Positions 1-10,536 are shown, counted from the stretch's first letter. The stretch: DNA of 64,000 bases from Psychrobacter sp. WY6 (GCF_018448495.1 NZ_CP049902.1:434001-498000), one strand, 5' to 3'. Notes: generated by a model not told the origin, from the letters alone. Numbers and translations are program-made.

Positions 1-70
1 GTTTTAATCACTGTCGTGACTTGTGCTGCTAATGGCATCTCTCATCTGATCAATTGCTAATGACCTATCT

Positions 71-1338
71 ATGAATCTTACTGAATTAAAGAAAAAATCA
101 ATCGCTGAGCTATTGGCTATCGCCAAAGAAATGGGTCTTGATAATATGGCGCGTAGCCGTAAACAAGACATCATCTTTGCTATCCTAAAAACCCATGCGC
201 GGAACGGTGAAGCCATTTATGGTGACGGCGTACTTGAGGTTCTTCCGGATGGTTTTGGCTTTTTGCGCTCATCAGAAGGCTCATACTTAGCCGGTCCTGA
301 TGACATTTATGTCAGCCCTAGCCAAATTCGCCGCTTTAGTCTGAAGACGGGTGATAGTATCGCTGGTACGATTCGTCCACCGAAAGATTCTGAACGTTAT
401 TTTGCGTTATTGAAAGTTGGTGAAATAAACTTTGATACCCCAGATCGCTCACGCCATAAGCTTATCTTTGAAAACCTGACACCTCTATTCCCAACTGAGC
501 ATTTAAAACTCGAGCTTGGTAACGGCACTACTGAGGATCTGACGGGTCGTATCATCGACCTAATCGCGCCGATTGGTAAAGGTCAGCGTTCTATCATCGT
601 CGCACCGCCAAAAGCGGGTAAAACGATGCTGCTACAAACCATTGCTCAGTCGATTACTCGTAATAACCCTGAATGCTACTTAATCGTCCTATTGATTGAT
701 GAGCGTCCAGAAGAAGTCACCGAAATGGTACGTACGGTACGCGGTGAAGTGGTTGCCTCTACCTTTGATGAGCCGCCACAGCGTCATGTACAAGTCGCTG
801 AAATGGTTATTGAAAAAGCCAAACGTTTGGTCGAGCACAAACAAGACGTGGTTATTTTACTGGATTCGATTACTCGTTTGGCGCGTGCTTACAACACAGT
901 TATTCCGTCGTCAGGTAAAGTGTTAACCGGTGGTCTAGACGCCAATGCGTTAGAGCGCCCAAAACGCTTCTTCGGTGCTGCTCGTAATGTTGAAGAAGGC
1001 GGCAGTTTGACCATTATTGCCAGTGCGCTTATCGATACGGGTAGTAAAATGGACAGCGTTATCTTTGAAGAGTTCAAAGGTACTGGTAACCAAGAGTTAC
1101 GCTTGAGCGCGATCTGGCTGAAAAACGTGTCTTCCCTGCGATTAATATCAAAAAATCTGGTACACGCCGTGAAGAGCGTCTGCTTGATGAAGATAAACTG
1201 CGCAAGGTTTGGATTTTACGCAAGCTATTACAGCCGATGGATGGTGTACAAGCCACTGAGTTCTTACTAGACCGCTTAAAAGAAGCGAAAACTAATGACG
1301 AATTCTTTGAGCAGATGAAACGTAAATCACAGAACTAA
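71..1338 (+). CDS. rho: Transcription termination factor Rho (one frameshift)
   Basis: Rho is a homohexameric RNA-dependent ATPase that loads on nascent RNA and terminates transcription. The start MNLTEL, the RNA-binding N-terminal domain ([19 protein letters not shown]) and the ATPase core with Walker A APPKAGKT near residue 178 and [11 protein letters not shown] (Walker B region) are all present. The first frame runs out of the family after [10 protein letters not shown] near 1107-1110. Adding one C there (CC read as C) restores [12 protein letters not shown] and continues to MKRKSQN and a TAA at 1336-1338, giving about 422 residues, a normal Rho length. Rho is usually essential, so I read the break as an indel error. 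No clear ribosome binding site precedes the ATG, but the start matches the family. Confidence 0.96.
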
Positions 1339-1389
1339 TGATAGATCCGTGCTGCCTTCCCATACTCAATAAATAAGCAACTTAAGTAG

Positions 1390-1415
1390 AAAAGACCGCA
1401 CTCGTGCGGTCTTTT
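1390..1415 (+). terminator. Rho-independent terminator after rho
   Basis: An inverted repeat with an 11-base arm (AAAAGACCGCA / TGCGGTCTTTT) and a 4-base loop sits 50 bases after the rho stop and ends in a T run. Confidence 0.9.
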
Positions 1416-1917
1416 CGTTTTGTATTCATTTTTTATATTTCAGGCATGTCCTGAATATAAAAAATGGCAATAGAAATGAGAACATACCTTAACACCTAAC
1501 GATTAAACGCCAAAAGTGCTATTTTCAAAAACAGTTAGCTTACTATCAATATAAATACAATAACCCTAAGCAAAACCCCTACCAACGATACAGTGGAGAA
1601 ACATCCTTTACAGGCTATTTGCAAAGCTTAGCGCTTTTACTACGCCTAGAAATTATTATATGGGTTAGTATAGGAGCCAGTATAGATATACTCTGCTATC
1701 ACGTGTTAATAGCGGTATAATTTTCGAGATATTTAACATCCTTGATGTAATCCTTACTAATGCAGACCTTTGTATGTCTTGCGGTAGCACAATAGATTAT
1801 TCTAAGATACTTGCCCAAATATTTTAATACAGCTTACTATCGGTATTAAAATTAGTGGTAATAAAAAATCGTATTTTGATTTTGATAAACTAACTTGATA
1901 ACCTAACAGGTGATACT
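1416..1917. other. Intergenic region, AT-rich
   Basis: Five hundred bases without a convincing gene. It holds one short palindromic repeat (1441-1492, listed separately) and presumably the promoter of the small lipoprotein at 1918. Nothing else recognisable was seen. Confidence 0.6.
1441..1492. repeat. Short palindromic element of the CTAAGGCGTGTTCTCA family
   Basis: The left end AGGCATGTCCT and the right end GAGAACATACCTTAA are imperfect inverted copies of the same terminal repeat found at 9658-9832, 10537-10555 and 36237-36281. The whole copy is only about 52 bases, so it looks like a deletion relic of a miniature element. The relation is by eye. Confidence 0.5.
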
Positions 1918-2157
1918 ATGAAATTTGCTAAAACTATCGCAATGACTGCCCTTACTAGCTCTGCCCTTATCATGGGTGGCTGTGCAACTAATGGATACAA
2001 TAGTGGCTTGAGCAATACCGCTAAAGGTGCTGCTGCCGGCGCTGCTGCTGGTGCACTTATTAGAAGTGGCGGCGATAGCAAAGACATCGCTCGTGGCGCA
2101 CTTGGTGGTGCTGCAGTAGGTGGCGCTGGTGCTTATATTCTTAACAACAGCAGATAA
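1918..2157 (+). CDS. Small glycine-zipper lipoprotein
   Basis: A 79-residue protein with an N-terminal signal and a lipobox (LIMGGC, Cys at residue 22), so it should be lipidated and anchored in the envelope. The mature part is a glycine zipper: two Gly/Ala-rich helices (AAAGAAAGAL and GALGGAAVGGAG) flank a short polar SGGDSKD link, as in OsmB/YMGG-type proteins. These proteins insert in or stiffen the outer membrane, often under stress. An AGGTGAT ribosome site precedes the ATG, and a bidirectional terminator follows. The exact family and role are not certain. Confidence 0.85.
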   Translation: MKFAKTIAMTALTSSALIMGGCATNGYNSGLSNTAKGAAAGAAAGALIRSGGDSKDIARGALGGAAVGGAGAYILNNSR

Positions 2158-2270
2158 TCGCTAAATGATTATTTGGTGCTATCAAGACCGTTTTTAAGCA
2201 TTTCAACTGTGTGTATTTTAAATCTATTGAATATGTCTAAATTGAATATGTCTAAAACGCTCTAAAATAC

Positions 2271-2302
2271 AAAAAGCCTGCAATCGATGTTGCAGGCTTT
2301 TT
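2271..2302. terminator. Bidirectional terminator between lipoprotein and ypfJ
   Basis: A 12-base arm (AAAAAGCCTGCA / TGCAGGCTTTTT) with an 8-base loop has T runs on both strands. It serves the lipoprotein on the plus strand and ypfJ on the minus strand. Confidence 0.9.
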
Positions 2303-2358
2303 GTTGGATCGCCTTTTTAGGCGATAGTTAATACGCTAAAATATCATAGCGATACTGA

Positions 2359-3249
2359 CTATAATGCCCCGCTAAAAGTATCACAAGACTGCACGTTGCC
2401 ACTTTCCAAACCACGAGTGAACCACTGAACACGCTGCTGACTGGTACCATGAGTGAAATTATCAGGTACGACTGCTCCACCGCTAGCACGCGCTAAACGA
2501 TCATCACCGATTTGACCAGCGGCATTGATGGCCTCATCGATATCACCTGCCTCCAAAAACTGTACACGCTCTTGGTTACGTTGTGCCCAAACTCCAGCAA
2601 AACAATCAGCTTGCAGTTCTTGTAGTACGGATAGCTTATTGGCTTGTGCACGAGTGACTTGACGGCTGGCTTCATTAACTTGCTGGCTGATGCCTAACAA
2701 AGTCTGTACGTGGTGACCAACTTCATGCGCAATAACATAAGCTTGCGCAAAATCACCCGCTTTACCTTGATTATCTTGGTCGCCAGAGCCTTGCTTATCA
2801 CCCGTTATACCGAGATTTTGGCGCATTTCTACAAAGAAAGATTTGTCTAGATAGACAGTCTGATCGCCTGGGCAATAAAATGGGCCCGTCGCGGAGCTAG
2901 CACTGCCGCAGGCTGAGCTAACTTGACCATTGAAGAGAATCAATGATGGCTCCTGATAGGTGCTGCCTGCTTCTTTGAATATCTGATGCCAAACTTCTTC
3001 AGTATCAGCCAATACTACTTTGACAAACTGCGTATCTCGATCGTTACTTGTCGCAGGCTCGGTAGAGGCACTGCTATTGCCACCGCCTGCTACTACTTGA
3101 CCCGTCTGTAAAGCGGTCATTGGATTTACCCCAAATACCAGCCATAAAATGCCAGCAATAATAATACCACCGATACCACCGCCTATCATTTTGCCACCAC
3201 CACTGCTGGTGCGCACATTGGAACTGCCGCGTCTACCTTGCCATTTCAT
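2359..3249 (-). CDS. ypfJ: YpfJ-family neutral zinc metallopeptidase
   Basis: The protein starts MKWQGRRGSSNV, as YpfJ proteins do, has one membrane helix (about residues 22-42, IGGGIGGIIIAGILWLVF) and a soluble domain with the HExxH zinc motif in AHEVGHHVQ. A downstream ELQADCFAG segment supplies the likely third zinc ligand. The family is a membrane-anchored putative metallopeptidase of unknown substrate. I chose the ATG at 3249 because GAGGAA lies at good spacing before it; an upstream in-frame TTG would add five residues. About 296 residues, complete. It is transcribed alone toward the shared terminator at 2271-2302. Confidence 0.92.
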   Translation of the reverse strand: MKWQGRRGSSNVRTSSGGGKMIGGGIGGIIIAGILWLVFGVNPMTALQTGQVVAGGGNSSASTEPATSNDRDTQFVKVVLADTEEVWHQIFKEAGSTYQEPSLILFNGQVSSACGSASSATGPFYCPGDQTVYLDKSFFVEMRQNLGITGDKQGSGDQDNQGKAGDFAQAYVIAHEVGHHVQTLLGISQQVNEASRQVTRAQANKLSVLQELQADCFAGVWAQRNQERVQFLEAGDIDEAINAAGQIGDDRLARASGGAVVPDNFTHGTSQQRVQWFTRGLESGNVQSCDTFSGAL

Positions 3250-3764
3250 TGTTTCATTCCTCAAATATACGATATATATTGCTACTCGTATTGATGATTT
3301 TTTATAGTGTAATTTTGACTCAATTCTTTATTTTCTGATCAAATCCGATTTCTGATACGTAAGTAGTGACAAAGTATTTTTGATAAACGCTACTTTACTA
3401 GGCTCTTGATATTGCACTAATCAAGACATTTAATGACTATTAAACCCTAATAGATACAATAGATGCTTAAAAAGCATAGTGGAAATCAAGACATCGAAAA
3501 AGTCATCAAAATAGGCTGATGTCATTGATTATACGTCTATTAATTTGGCTCGTTGTATTAAAAATTATAATGAATAAGTGATGTAAAACACTATTTACAA
3601 TTTTATTGTTACTTAATTGTACAGCCTATTTCTATTTATATAGAAATCCTATAGAATGCGTGAAAGCTGAGTAGCTGTAACTAAGACTAGTTGAATTCTG
3701 AGAAATCTCAGCTTTCAACCTTTTTTGCTGCTACTGATCATTTCATTTTCCCGGAGAAAACCTT
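3250..3764. other. Intergenic region with a leader hairpin
   Basis: A 515-base AT-rich gap between divergent genes. It must hold the ypfJ promoter and that of the acidic lipoprotein at 3765. The only structure I see is the hairpin at 3661-3726, listed separately. Confidence 0.6.
3661..3726 (+). promoter_or_regulatory. Terminator-like hairpin in the leader of the acidic lipoprotein gene
   Basis: TGAAAGCTGAG (3661-3671) pairs perfectly with CTCAGCTTTCA (3707-3717), and a run of six T follows at 3721-3726, only 38 bases before the start codon. The 35-base loop contains a small hairpin of its own (TGAGAAATCTCA). This has the shape of an intrinsic terminator or attenuator placed upstream of the gene it would control. 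Function is inferred. Confidence 0.5.
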
Positions 3765-4121
3765 ATGAACTTAAAATTACTTGCTCTAGCTGGTATCATG
3801 ACTGCAACTATGGGCCTTACTGCCTGTGACAGCAACAAAGAAAACGCCGCTGAAGATTTATCTGACGCACAAGAAGAAGTGCAAGATGCATCAGAAGAGC
3901 TAAACGAAGCTGCTGCTGAAGGCGAAGTAACTGCTGATGCTGACGCTGCTGTTGCTGAAGCTGAAGCTGACATCGCTGATGCTCAAGTTGCTACTGCTAC
4001 TGACGAAATCGATGCTGAAGTACCTGTAGACGGTACTACTACTAGCGTTGACGTAGCTAGCGAAACTCCAGCTGTAGACGCAGCTGACGAAGTTGTAGTT
4101 ATTGAAGAACCAGCTCAGTAA
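3765..4121 (+). CDS. Acidic, Ala/Glu/Asp-rich lipoprotein of unknown function
   Basis: A 118-residue protein with a signal peptide and lipobox (LTAC, Cys at residue 21). The mature part is almost entirely Ala, Glu, Asp, Val and Thr. It begins with a predicted helical stretch with coiled-coil character (about residues 30-80), followed by a Thr/Val/Pro-rich, probably unstructured tail. I do not recognise a family. The strong negative charge and lipid anchor suggest an envelope or periplasmic spacer protein. GGAG precedes the ATG, and a strong terminator follows. Confidence 0.8.
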   Translation: MNLKLLALAGIMTATMGLTACDSNKENAAEDLSDAQEEVQDASEELNEAAAEGEVTADADAAVAEAEADIADAQVATATDEIDAEVPVDGTTTSVDVASETPAVDAADEVVVIEEPAQ

Positions 4122-4152
4122 TTTTACGTTTATATGATAGAAATACTGTAGT

Positions 4153-4183
4153 AAAAAAAAGAGAGCCTAAGCTCTCTTTTTTT
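4153..4183. terminator. Strong intrinsic terminator
   Basis: The core stem GAGAGC / GCTCTC with a CTAA loop is flanked by A8 and T7 runs, so it can work on both strands. It ends the acidic lipoprotein transcript. Confidence 0.9.
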
Positions 4184-4353
4184 GTGCGTGTCATTTACCA
4201 TCGTTCATGGTTATAATAGCTAAATATGATAGTTAATGATCTCTGATCAAATGTAGATCAACCATCTCACATTAATAATAAGCGTAACTTTAACAACCAT
4301 CATGAAGTCATGATATATTTATATGTTCAGTTTTATACGATTGACAGTTACTG

Positions 4354-4652
4354 CTACTCGTCAAAGAGACGCTCATCAACTTGTTGACGGAATTTTTGCC
4401 CTGTTTTGAAAGTCACCACGCGGCGTGCTGATACGGCGACTGGCTCTCCTGTCTTAGGGTTGCGACCTGGACGGCTATTTTATCTTTAAGCTCGAAGTTG
4501 CCAAAGCCTGAAAGCTTGACCTCTTTGCCATCAATTAAACTCTCTGACAATTCATCAAAGAAATTCTCTACCAAACAGCGGCCTTCTTGGCGTGTTAGGT
4601 CAAGATGACTCATCAAATGCTCAATCATGTCAGATTTGGTTAAGGTGCTCAC
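4354..4652 (-). CDS. ihfA: Integration host factor subunit alpha (one frameshift)
   Basis: IHF alpha pairs with IHF beta to bind and sharply bend DNA in replication, recombination and sigma-54 transcription. The N-terminal half ([19 protein letters not shown]) is clear. The frame then breaks in an A homopolymer (TTTT on the plus strand, 4478-4481). One extra A restores [16 protein letters not shown], the DNA-clamping beta arm, and [14 protein letters not shown], ending at a TAG (4354-4356) for about 99 residues. It lies downstream of pheT in the usual pheST-ihfA order. The alpha assignment rests on that context as well as on sequence. Confidence 0.92.
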
Positions 4653-4899
4653 AGTACGACTCCTATGCTATGTCGTGATGTCGAATATCATGGTTTAGCG
4701 GTATGAGGGTTAATGCTAGTTATTATAAAGGTTTTCTAACCTCTTTTTAACAAAGACTGCTTTAAAATCCTTTATTAATAACCACTTAACTATTTTTATG
4801 GATAAAAATTTTATAAAATCATAATTCTTATAAATAGCAATGCCCTATAGCCTCTTTAAGAGTGAGGCTACAGAGCATGTCTATGATAAGAGTTATATG

Positions 4900-7314
4900 T
4901 TAGCTGTCACGCAACTTTGCAGCATGTTGCTCAGTTAGTGCTTGTACCACTTTGTCAGTCGCGGTTTTAATGGCGTCATCAGATAGCGTTTGTGCATTGT
5001 CTTGCCATATTAGCGCAAAAGCTAATGAGCGCTGACCAGCTGGCACGTTGTCGCCTTGATACACATCAAACAGCCACAGATCAGCCAATAGCTCACCAGC
5101 TGCCGTGCGTATCGTCGACTCTAATGTCTGTAAGCTGATCTCACTATCTACTAAAATGGCAATATCACGGCGTACTTGTGGAAATTTGCTCGGGGTGCTG
5201 ATGGTATGCTGCTCACGGGCAAGGGTCAGTAATGGCGCAAGTGATAATTGAGCAACCCACGTAGCTGGCAAATCTAACTGCTTAGCCGTGTTAGGATGCA
5301 ACTGACCCAACCAACCGACATATTCATCATCAATATAGAGCTTAGCACTTTGACCCGGATGCAAGAAAGCAAGCTCACTGCGCTCATAGCGAATACGGGC
5401 GCTATCCATTTGTGCAGGTAATAACTGCTCAATATCATGCTTAAGATCATAAAAGTCTAACGCACGGTTTTGATACGCTTGCTCGTCCCAGACATCGCCA
5501 ACTGCTACTAACGCAATACTTGGCGTTTGTACCAATTCACTAATACTTTGACCAACAAAGCTAAGCCCTGTTTCAAAGAAACGCACGCGCGGCTGCTGAC
5601 GATTGAGATTGTACTGCACGCAAGGTAATAAGCTTGATAACAAAGTACGGCGCATCACGGCTAAGTCACTAGAGATAGGATTGGCCAGTGCCAACACTTC
5701 TCCTAAAGCTTTATCATCGAGCAAGGCTTCTATTTTTGCGTCACTAAAGCTAAAGCTAATGGCTTCCATATAGCCATTATCGACCAGCGCGAGCTTCATC
5801 TCGTGTGTCAAGTCTGCGGTATCGTCATAATCCATGCTGACTTGCAAATGCGGCAACACGCTTGGAATATTGTCATAGCCATAGATACGCGCAATTTCTT
5901 CGATGAGGTCTTCTTTAATACTCATGTCAAAGCGATACGATGGCGGCGTGCAAATCAGGCTATCGGCTTGCTGCACTATCTCAAAGCCCAATTGGGTTAA
6001 GATACGAACCATGACTGCTGGCTCAATCTCAATACCGATGACATCACGAACTTTAGCAATTGGTAAAGTGATCGGTGCGCGAGCTGGTAAATGCTCACTG
6101 CTTTCTGCTTTTACTATTTGTCCGGCTTGCCCACCAGTAACGCTAGTAATCAAATCAACAGCGCGTGCCAGTGCTAGCTCTGGTAACGCAAAGTCTACCC
6201 CACGCTCAAAACGTTGTGAGGCATCGGTATGTAACCCAAAACGGCGTGCGCGCGCGGCAATAGCTAGCTGACCAAAGAAAGCGCTTTCTACAACAATATT
6301 GGTTGTGCTATCAGTCACACTACTACGCTGACCGCCCATGATTCCGGCAAGTGCCAATGCGCCTTTATCATCAGCGATGAGCAATTCATCACCGGTTAAG
6401 GTAATGGTTTGCTCATTCAATAAAGTAATCGTTTCTTCAGGCTGTGCCAAACGCACAACGATATCGCCCTCGATAGTATCAGCATCAAACGCATGTAGCG
6501 GCTGACCCAATTCCATCAATACATAGTTGGTCACATCAACCAAAAAGTTGTGCGAGCGTAGTCCTGACTGCACTAGTGCATCTTGCATCCACTTTGGTGT
6601 ATCGATGCTACGATCAATATTGCTGATTAATTGTAGTAAATAGCGTGGGCACGCTTCAATTGCACTAACCGTTACCACTGGCGTAGCAGTACCAGCAGCG
6701 TTTTCAGTAACTACCACATTGGTAGGAATCTCAGGCAGCTGCATTGGCAAATCATTGATAACTGATATTTCGCGTGCAATACCGCGTACACTAAAGCAGT
6801 CACCGCGATTTGGCGTGATAGAGATATCTAATATCTGATTGTCTAAACCTAAATACTCACGAATATCCATACCAATCGGTGCATCAGCTGGCAATTCAAG
6901 CAGACCATCGATGCTATCGATTAAATCAATTTCAGACGCGCCGCATAGCATACCGTTAGAGTCGACACCACGTAGGTTACCGTTTTTAATTTCAAAACCT
7001 GCACCATTATCAGAAGGCAAAATGGCACCAACGGTCGCAACCGGTGCTTTCATACCAACGGTAACATTAGGTGCACCGCAGACAATTTGTAATGGCTCAG
7101 CGGCACCAATATTCACCTGCGTAACGCGCAGTTTATCGGCATCTAGATGTTGCTCGACGCTGATGACTTCACCGACAACCACACCACTGAAGGTACGGGC
7201 AACCGCATAGCGATCATCAATCTCAAGTCCTGCCATCGTGAGTTGTTCGGCCAATTGCTCACTGCTATTGTTGGGGTTTACCCATTGACGTAGCCACTGT
7301 TCGCTAATTTTCAT
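4900..7314 (-). CDS. pheT: Phenylalanyl-tRNA synthetase beta subunit
   Basis: The large subunit of the (alpha-beta)2 enzyme that charges tRNA-Phe. It is complete at 804 residues, slightly above the usual 795. Visible parts are the N-terminal tRNA-binding OB domain (VVVGEVISVEQHLDADKL, LQIVCGAPNV), the B3/B4 editing region, the B5 domain (LEHLP to DLIEEIARIYGYDNIP) and the C-terminal anticodon-binding FDX-ACB domain (FPQVRRDIAILVD to LWLFDVYQG). It lies 71 bases after the repaired pheS stop, so the two are almost certainly one transcript with ihfA downstream. Unlike many neighbours the frame is intact. Confidence 0.98.
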   Translation of the reverse strand: MKISEQWLRQWVNPNNSSEQLAEQLTMAGLEIDDRYAVARTFSGVVVGEVISVEQHLDADKLRVTQVNIGAAEPLQIVCGAPNVTVGMKAPVATVGAILPSDNGAGFEIKNGNLRGVDSNGMLCGASEIDLIDSIDGLLELPADAPIGMDIREYLGLDNQILDISITPNRGDCFSVRGIAREISVINDLPMQLPEIPTNVVVTENAAGTATPVVTVSAIEACPRYLLQLISNIDRSIDTPKWMQDALVQSGLRSHNFLVDVTNYVLMELGQPLHAFDADTIEGDIVVRLAQPEETITLLNEQTITLTGDELLIADDKGALALAGIMGGQRSSVTDSTTNIVVESAFFGQLAIAARARRFGLHTDASQRFERGVDFALPELALARAVDLITSVTGGQAGQIVKAESSEHLPARAPITLPIAKVRDVIGIEIEPAVMVRILTQLGFEIVQQADSLICTPPSYRFDMSIKEDLIEEIARIYGYDNIPSVLPHLQVSMDYDDTADLTHEMKLALVDNGYMEAISFSFSDAKIEALLDDKALGEVLALANPISSDLAVMRRTLLSSLLPCVQYNLNRQQPRVRFFETGLSFVGQSISELVQTPSIALVAVGDVWDEQAYQNRALDFYDLKHDIEQLLPAQMDSARIRYERSELAFLHPGQSAKLYIDDEYVGWLGQLHPNTAKQLDLPATWVAQLSLAPLLTLAREQHTISTPSKFPQVRRDIAILVDSEISLQTLESTIRTAAGELLADLWLFDVYQGDNVPAGQRSLAFALIWQDNAQTLSDDAIKTATDKVVQALTEQHAAKLRDS

Positions 7315-7385
7315 AAATATCTCAGATCAGAATTTTATAATAAAGGTTTTGGAGTAAAGGTAGAGGTATTATTAAATAATAAAAT

Positions 7386-8572
<1,187 letters not shown>

Positions 8573-8663
8573 TTAGACGATGATAAAAGCTATCTCAAAA
8601 AAGCATATTTAGCGTTGGTGCTAAAACAAGGCTGTGACATGAAGTATTAAGATAATGTGATAT

Positions 8664-8690
8664 AAAAAAAGCCACCGACCAGCGGTAGCT
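8664..8690 (-). terminator. Intrinsic terminator between rplT and pheS
   Basis: On the minus strand AGCTACCG and CGGTGGCT form an 8-base stem with one G-U pair and a CTGGT loop, then seven T. It lies 100 bases after rplT and 224 before pheS, so it may end the rpmI-rplT transcript or act as an attenuator for pheST. No Phe-rich leader peptide was found before it. Confidence 0.8.
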
Positions 8691-8792
8691 TTTATTAATA
8701 TCATACTATTAATCAATATTATCCCTATCCATATAGATAACTACTTGTAAATTCTGACTAAACAAGCAGCAACCCTAAAGGAAGGTTAATAT

Positions 8793-9149
8793 TTATGCTA
8801 ATGCCGCTTTTGCTTTTTCGACCAACGCTGTGAAAGTCGCTGCATCATGCATAGCGATGTCAGCAAGTACGCGACGATCGACAGTGATGTTAGCCAATTT
8901 CATGCCATTGATAAAGCGGCTGTAGCTTAAGCCGTTTAAGCGTGCACCAGCATTGATACGTGCAATCCAAAGACGACGGAAGGTACGTTTTTTGTTGCGA
9001 CGGTCACGATAAGCATATTGACCAGCTTTGGTCACTGCTTGTACCGCTACGCGGTAAACACGTGAACGGGCACCGTAGTAGCCTTTTGCGCGTTTTAGGA
9101 TTTTTTTGTGACGACGATTCGCCTGTACACCACGTTTTACACGGGCCAT
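8793..9149 (-). CDS. rplT: 50S ribosomal protein L20
   Basis: A complete 118-residue L20, an early assembly protein of the large subunit. It begins [16 protein letters not shown] and contains the conserved [13 protein letters not shown] and [18 protein letters not shown] segments. In many bacteria L20 represses its own operon by binding the leader RNA. It follows rpmI by 150 bases. Confidence 0.98.
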   Translation of the reverse strand: MARVKRGVQANRRHKKILKRAKGYYGARSRVYRVAVQAVTKAGQYAYRDRRNKKRTFRRLWIARINAGARLNGLSYSRFINGMKLANITVDRRVLADIAMHDAATFTALVEKAKAALA

Positions 9150-9299
9150 AAATTACTCCAAGATTTCTTTAATCATTATTAAACGAATCACGATGTCATC
9201 GAATAGTAGACATCGCTATCAGATTGCAAAGTCAGATATTTTTAATCCAGTCGCCATAAATTAAACAGCGCTTAATTAAAGATAAATGACGATAGCCTA

Positions 9300-9497
9300 C
9301 TAGATGTATGGGCACATGCGACGAACTGCTGCTTCGTCAGACTTGTCCACCATCTTTAGACCGCGCAACTGGCGAATACGCTTAGCTGATTTCTTGGTCA
9401 AGATATGGCTTTTGTTTGCTTGCTTACGCTTGAAGCCGTTCGCTGTTTTTTTGAAGCGTTTAGCTGCACCGCTTCTGGTTTTCATCTTAACTTTCAT
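9300..9497 (-). CDS. rpmI: 50S ribosomal protein L35
   Basis: A complete 65-residue, strongly basic L35 starting [18 protein letters not shown] and holding the conserved SHILTKKS segment. It is the first gene of this minus-strand cluster here. The translation factor gene infC, which usually lies just upstream, is absent; the upstream gap instead holds a MITE-like element. Confidence 0.98.
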   Translation of the reverse strand: MKVKMKTRSGAAKRFKKTANGFKRKQANKSHILTKKSAKRIRQLRGLKMVDKSDEAAVRRMCPYI

Positions 9498-10095
9498 GAT
9501 GATTTGCCTCTTTGTCTTTGATAGAACCTGGTCGTCAAATAGTTAATAACGAATAGTGGCTGTAAAAACACCCACTAAACCTCTGTTTGCCTCGAGGTGG
9601 GAGGCGGTATTTTAGCAGATAATGCACTGTTTTGCCAAGGAAACTTTTACGCCTCGCCTAGGGCGTGTCCTCAATCTGAACGAAAGCAAATAAATGGACT
9701 AAAAACGGTTAAATTCTGCCAAGCTACGTTAAACAGCTGGTTCATTTCTCGATATTATTTGCGCTACTTTCTTTGTTTGACGGCAATTTATATCATTCTT
9801 ATCATTATTTTTAAAATGAGAACACGCCTTAGTAGGTATGACAGTGGATAATGAGTATGAGCCCATTTATAAAGATTTTAGTCAAAACACTCATAAAACT
9901 GCGGATTTACCGCCAAATAGATTGAATGTCAGCTTAAGCTGTGCTTAAGTAGAGACTGAACCTTAGTATAAGCTGAGCGTTAATAATACAAAGTTATTTA
10001 TCACACTTATCGAGCGCCTATCGTACGATGATGACGCTACCAACCTACACCATGATTAGCAGCACTCATAGCCTGCAATCAATCTAGGAGATAAC
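9498..10095. other. Intergenic region carrying a miniature element
   Basis: A 598-base gap between the rpmI start and the divergent thioesterase gene. It holds the rpmI promoter side (about 9498-9600), the MITE-like element at 9658-9832 and an AT-rich stretch with the thioesterase promoter. No gene was seen. Confidence 0.6.
9658..9832. mobile_element. MITE-like element with 16-base terminal inverted repeats
   Basis: The ends are CTAGGGCGTGTCCTCA (left) and TGAGAACACGCCTTAG (right). The right end reverse-complements to CTAAGGCGTGTTCTCA, so 14 of 16 positions match and both differences are transitions. The 175-base interior has no ORF with family features and is AT-rich. Non-coding body plus terminal repeats is the form of a non-autonomous miniature element moved by a transposase elsewhere. 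The termini recur at three other places in the window. A target duplication is not clear. Confidence 0.65.
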
Positions 10096-10536
10096 GTGTC
10101 AAAACAAGAATTAGACTTTGATAACGACATATTTGTCTTTGAAACAGTGATGCGTGTGCGTCATATTGAGCTTGATATGGCTCAGTACCTGACGCTCGAA
10201 TCATTGACGGCATTGCTATGTGAGGCGCGGCAGAGATTTTTTTACTCTAAAGGTATTAAAGAGATCGATGCAGATTATCACGGTTTAATTATCGATGAGT
10301 TACAGCTAAGTATTGTCAGTCGCATACGGGCGCGTGAAGAGCTATTATTTGAAGTAGGCGTTGAGCCGTTATACGATAAGGGTGGCACTATAGTGATAAA
10401 AATCACCCGTATGCATAATGGAGAAACAGTAGCCAAGGCGCGGCAGCATTTTGTCAATTATGACTTTCGCCTCAATAAGTCGATTGCGCTTGATAAAATT
10501 ATGAAAGCGCTGTACCCACATCTCTACAGGATTTGA
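10096..10536 (+). CDS. Hotdog-fold acyl-CoA thioesterase family protein
   Basis: A 146-residue single hotdog domain of the 4-hydroxybenzoyl-CoA thioesterase-like type. Supporting features are the early VRHIELDMAQYLT segment, FYSKGI, and the central beta strands (LIIDELQLSIVSRIRAREELLFEV). Such enzymes cleave acyl-CoA thioesters; the substrate cannot be told from sequence. The start is a GTG with AGGAGA upstream. The gene is bracketed by inverted copies of the same terminal repeat (9658 side and 10537-10555). Confidence 0.75.
   Translation: MSKQELDFDNDIFVFETVMRVRHIELDMAQYLTLESLTALLCEARQRFFYSKGIKEIDADYHGLIIDELQLSIVSRIRAREELLFEVGVEPLYDKGGTIVIKITRMHNGETVAKARQHFVNYDFRLNKSIALDKIMKALYPHLYRI

Noticed and set aside
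5803..7210. Several open frames on the strand opposite pheT
   Set aside because: They are antisense shadows of a strongly conserved gene and lack ribosome sites and family features.
8695..8792. pheM-like leader peptide for attenuation of pheST
   Set aside because: The only short frame before the hairpin has no phenylalanine codons.
9780..9815. Fur-box-like sequence inside the MITE-like element
   Set aside because: Only about 14 of 19 positions match in a very AT-rich stretch, so chance is a good explanation.
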